Position numbers and translations under genes: made by a program. The notes under the pieces were generated by a model that had not been told where the DNA came from, did not search any database, and saw nothing but the letters and a program-made list of their open reading frames with translations. Below, piece after piece: positions 6,277 through 7,689 of a DNA stretch of 7,689 bases. The stretch is from Rikenellaceae bacterium (GTDB lineage Bacteria; Bacteroidota; Bacteroidia; Bacteroidales; UBA932), in contig DOSU01000099.1 of the NCBI GenBank assembly GCA_003513895.1, forward strand, positions 6,828 to 14,516, written 5' to 3'. The first letter of the stretch is position 1; the number at the start of each line of letters is the position of its first letter.

Positions 6277-7530
6277 ATGGAATTAAAAAGAGTAGTAGTA
6301 ACGGGAATAGGAACTATTAATCCTATTGGAAACAATATTCAGGAGTACTTCAATAACCTTAACAAAGGAACGAGTGGAGCAAGAATGATTACCCGTTTTG
6401 ATACAACTCTGTTTAAGACAAAGTTTGCCTGTGAAATTAAAGACTTTGATCCAACCAACTTTGGAATAGACCGGAAAGAGGCAAGAAAACTGGACTTATT
6501 TGCACAATATGCAATCATCGCAACCGATGAGGCTGTGAAGGACAGTGGAATTGACACGGAAAAGGTAAATCTTGATAAAGTTGGTGTTATCATAGGATCA
6601 GGAATCGGAGGGATAGAAACATTGTTTCAGGAAATTATGGGCTATTTCGAAGGTGGAAAAATACCTCGTTTTAGCCCATTCTTAATCCCCAAAATGATTC
6701 CGGATATTGCATCGGGTGTCATTTCCATGAAGTATGGCTTCAGAGGGCCTAATTTTACAACAGTTTCTGCTTGTGCATCATCTACAAATGCAATGATTGA
6801 TGCTTTCAACTACATAAGACTTGGCAAAGCAGATGCCATCGTAACCGGAGGTTCGGAAGCCGGAATTACTATTCCGAGTATTGGCGGTTTCAATTCTGCT
6901 CAAGCTCTCTCTACAAACAACGAAAACTACAAAACAGCATCCCGTCCCTTTGACAAATCAAGAGATGGTTTTGTAATGGGAGAAGGTTCCGGTATTCTTG
7001 TTTTTGAAGAGTATGAGCATGCTGTTGCTCGCGGAGCAAAAATTTATGCCGAAGTAGCAGGTGCCGGTTTGAGTGCCGATGCCTATCACATTACAGCACC
7101 TCACCCCGAAGGGCTCGGAGCAATTAATGTAATGAAAAATGCCCTTGAAGACGCCGGAATGAAACCGGAAGAGGTCGACTATATCAATGTACATGGTACG
7201 GCAACTCCACTAGGAGACATTGCGGAACTCAAAGCTGTTCAGAGTATCTTTGGCAATCACGCCTATGATATGAACATCAGTGCAACCAAATCCATGACAG
7301 GCCATCTTTTGGGCGCTGCAGGATCTGTCGAGGCACTTGCATGTATACATGCAATGAACTCCGGAATAGTTCCACCAACAATTAACTTCGAACACGAAGA
7401 TCCGGAAATCGACTATAAATTGAATCTTACATTAAATAAGGCTCAGAAAAGAGAAGTAAATGTGGCCATGAACAACACCTTTGGTTTTGGAGGTCACAAT
7501 GCCTGCATAATATTCAAGAAGAAAAAATAG
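6277..7530 (+). CDS. fabF: Beta-ketoacyl-ACP synthase II
   Basis: Condensing enzyme of type II fatty-acid synthesis that extends acyl chains with malonyl-ACP; cytoplasmic homodimer with a thiolase fold. The 417 residues cover the whole family length. The N-terminus is typical (RRVVTG-like RVVVTGIGTINPIG, 5-18). The catalytic nucleophile is Cys166 in TVSACASSTNAM; the two active-site histidines are His306 (VHGTATPLGD) and His343 (MTGHLLGAAG), and Lys338 lies in SATKSMTGH. The gating loop is FGFGGHN (402-408). The length, the downstream position after acpP and the active-site pair of histidines point to FabF/FabB rather than FabH; FabF is favoured over FabB because of the acpP linkage and general resemblance. 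Translated from the acpP transcript; a hairpin 14 bases past the stop probably ends the unit. Confidence 0.97.
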   Translation: MELKRVVVTGIGTINPIGNNIQEYFNNLNKGTSGARMITRFDTTLFKTKFACEIKDFDPTNFGIDRKEARKLDLFAQYAIIATDEAVKDSGIDTEKVNLDKVGVIIGSGIGGIETLFQEIMGYFEGGKIPRFSPFLIPKMIPDIASGVISMKYGFRGPNFTTVSACASSTNAMIDAFNYIRLGKADAIVTGGSEAGITIPSIGGFNSAQALSTNNENYKTASRPFDKSRDGFVMGEGSGILVFEEYEHAVARGAKIYAEVAGAGLSADAYHITAPHPEGLGAINVMKNALEDAGMKPEEVDYINVHGTATPLGDIAELKAVQSIFGNHAYDMNISATKSMTGHLLGAAGSVEALACIHAMNSGIVPPTINFEHEDPEIDYKLNLTLNKAQKREVNVAMNNTFGFGGHNACIIFKKKK

Positions 7531-7689
7531 TCAAACAGAAATTTACAGAGAGGCTGTCTATTAAGTAGGCAGCCTCTCTGTATACATACTGTCGCCATAT
7601 TTCTGCATGGAAAAGCTCACTATCAGCAACGCAATTTTTCTTAACGCTTTTTTCTTTGGGTTTTTTGGGGGTTGCGGAACGCCTCCCTT
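7531..7689. other. Region downstream of fabF, unidentified
   Basis: After the fabF stop there is a strong hairpin and then about 107 bases that I cannot assign. The stretch 7628-7671 on the plus strand is T-rich with a run of G. Two open frames reach the right edge: a plus frame from ATG 7607 (27 codons, MEKLTISNAIFLN...) and a minus frame ending with TAA at 7563-7561 (42 codons). Neither is recognised, and either could be chance. Confidence 0.5.
7544..7582 (+). terminator. Hairpin after fabF, probable transcription terminator
   Basis: TACAGAGAGGCTGTCTA (7544-7560) pairs with TAGGCAGCCTCTCTGTA-type bases at 7566-7582: a 17-bp stem with one G-U pair and a TTAAG loop. It sits 14 bases after the fabF stop. 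No T-run follows on the plus strand, so it is not a textbook intrinsic terminator, but position and strength fit one. GGCTGTC-containing arms like this recur in Bacteroidota genomes, from memory. Confidence 0.6.

Overview
The window looks like chromosomal DNA of a member of the Bacteroidota, probably order Bacteroidales. Four things point this way: a SusC/BtuB-style TonB-dependent receptor with a long basic leader; a DUF5686 outer-membrane protein with a carboxypeptidase-D-like regulatory domain, a combination I know only from Bacteroidota; several promoter -7 elements of the TAnnTTTG type; and starts that lack Shine-Dalgarno sequences. The order purN / acpP / fabF is also the usual one in this phylum. 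No plasmid, phage, CRISPR, tRNA or rRNA feature was seen.

Layout. Positions 1-836 (minus strand) hold the N-terminal 278 codons of a TonB-dependent receptor that runs off the left edge. A 94-bp divergent promoter region (837-930) separates it from a plus-strand operon of three genes spaced only 12 and 10 bp apart (931-5266): an M20D metallo-amidohydrolase, a small nitroreductase-fold flavoprotein, and an 852-residue DUF5686 outer-membrane protein. Each of the three starts with a predicted Sec signal peptide, so the whole operon appears to serve the cell envelope. Its last gene overlaps, tail to tail by 35 bp, with purN (5232-5813, minus), encoding phosphoribosylglycinamide formyltransferase of purine synthesis.

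A 205-bp AT-rich intergenic region (5814-6018) carries one promoter for purN and one for the housekeeping fatty-acid pair acpP (acyl carrier protein) and fabF (beta-ketoacyl-ACP synthase II), which lie 21 bp apart. A strong hairpin follows fabF at 7544-7582. The last ~107 bases are not identified; rnc, which often follows fabF in this phylum, does not begin there.

The right half is ordinary core metabolism. The left half is the accessory part: a divergently transcribed receptor beside an exported hydrolase, an exported flavoenzyme and an outer-membrane protein of unknown function could form an envelope uptake or processing module. That link is inferred from gene order only. I found no clear evidence of a wholly new system.
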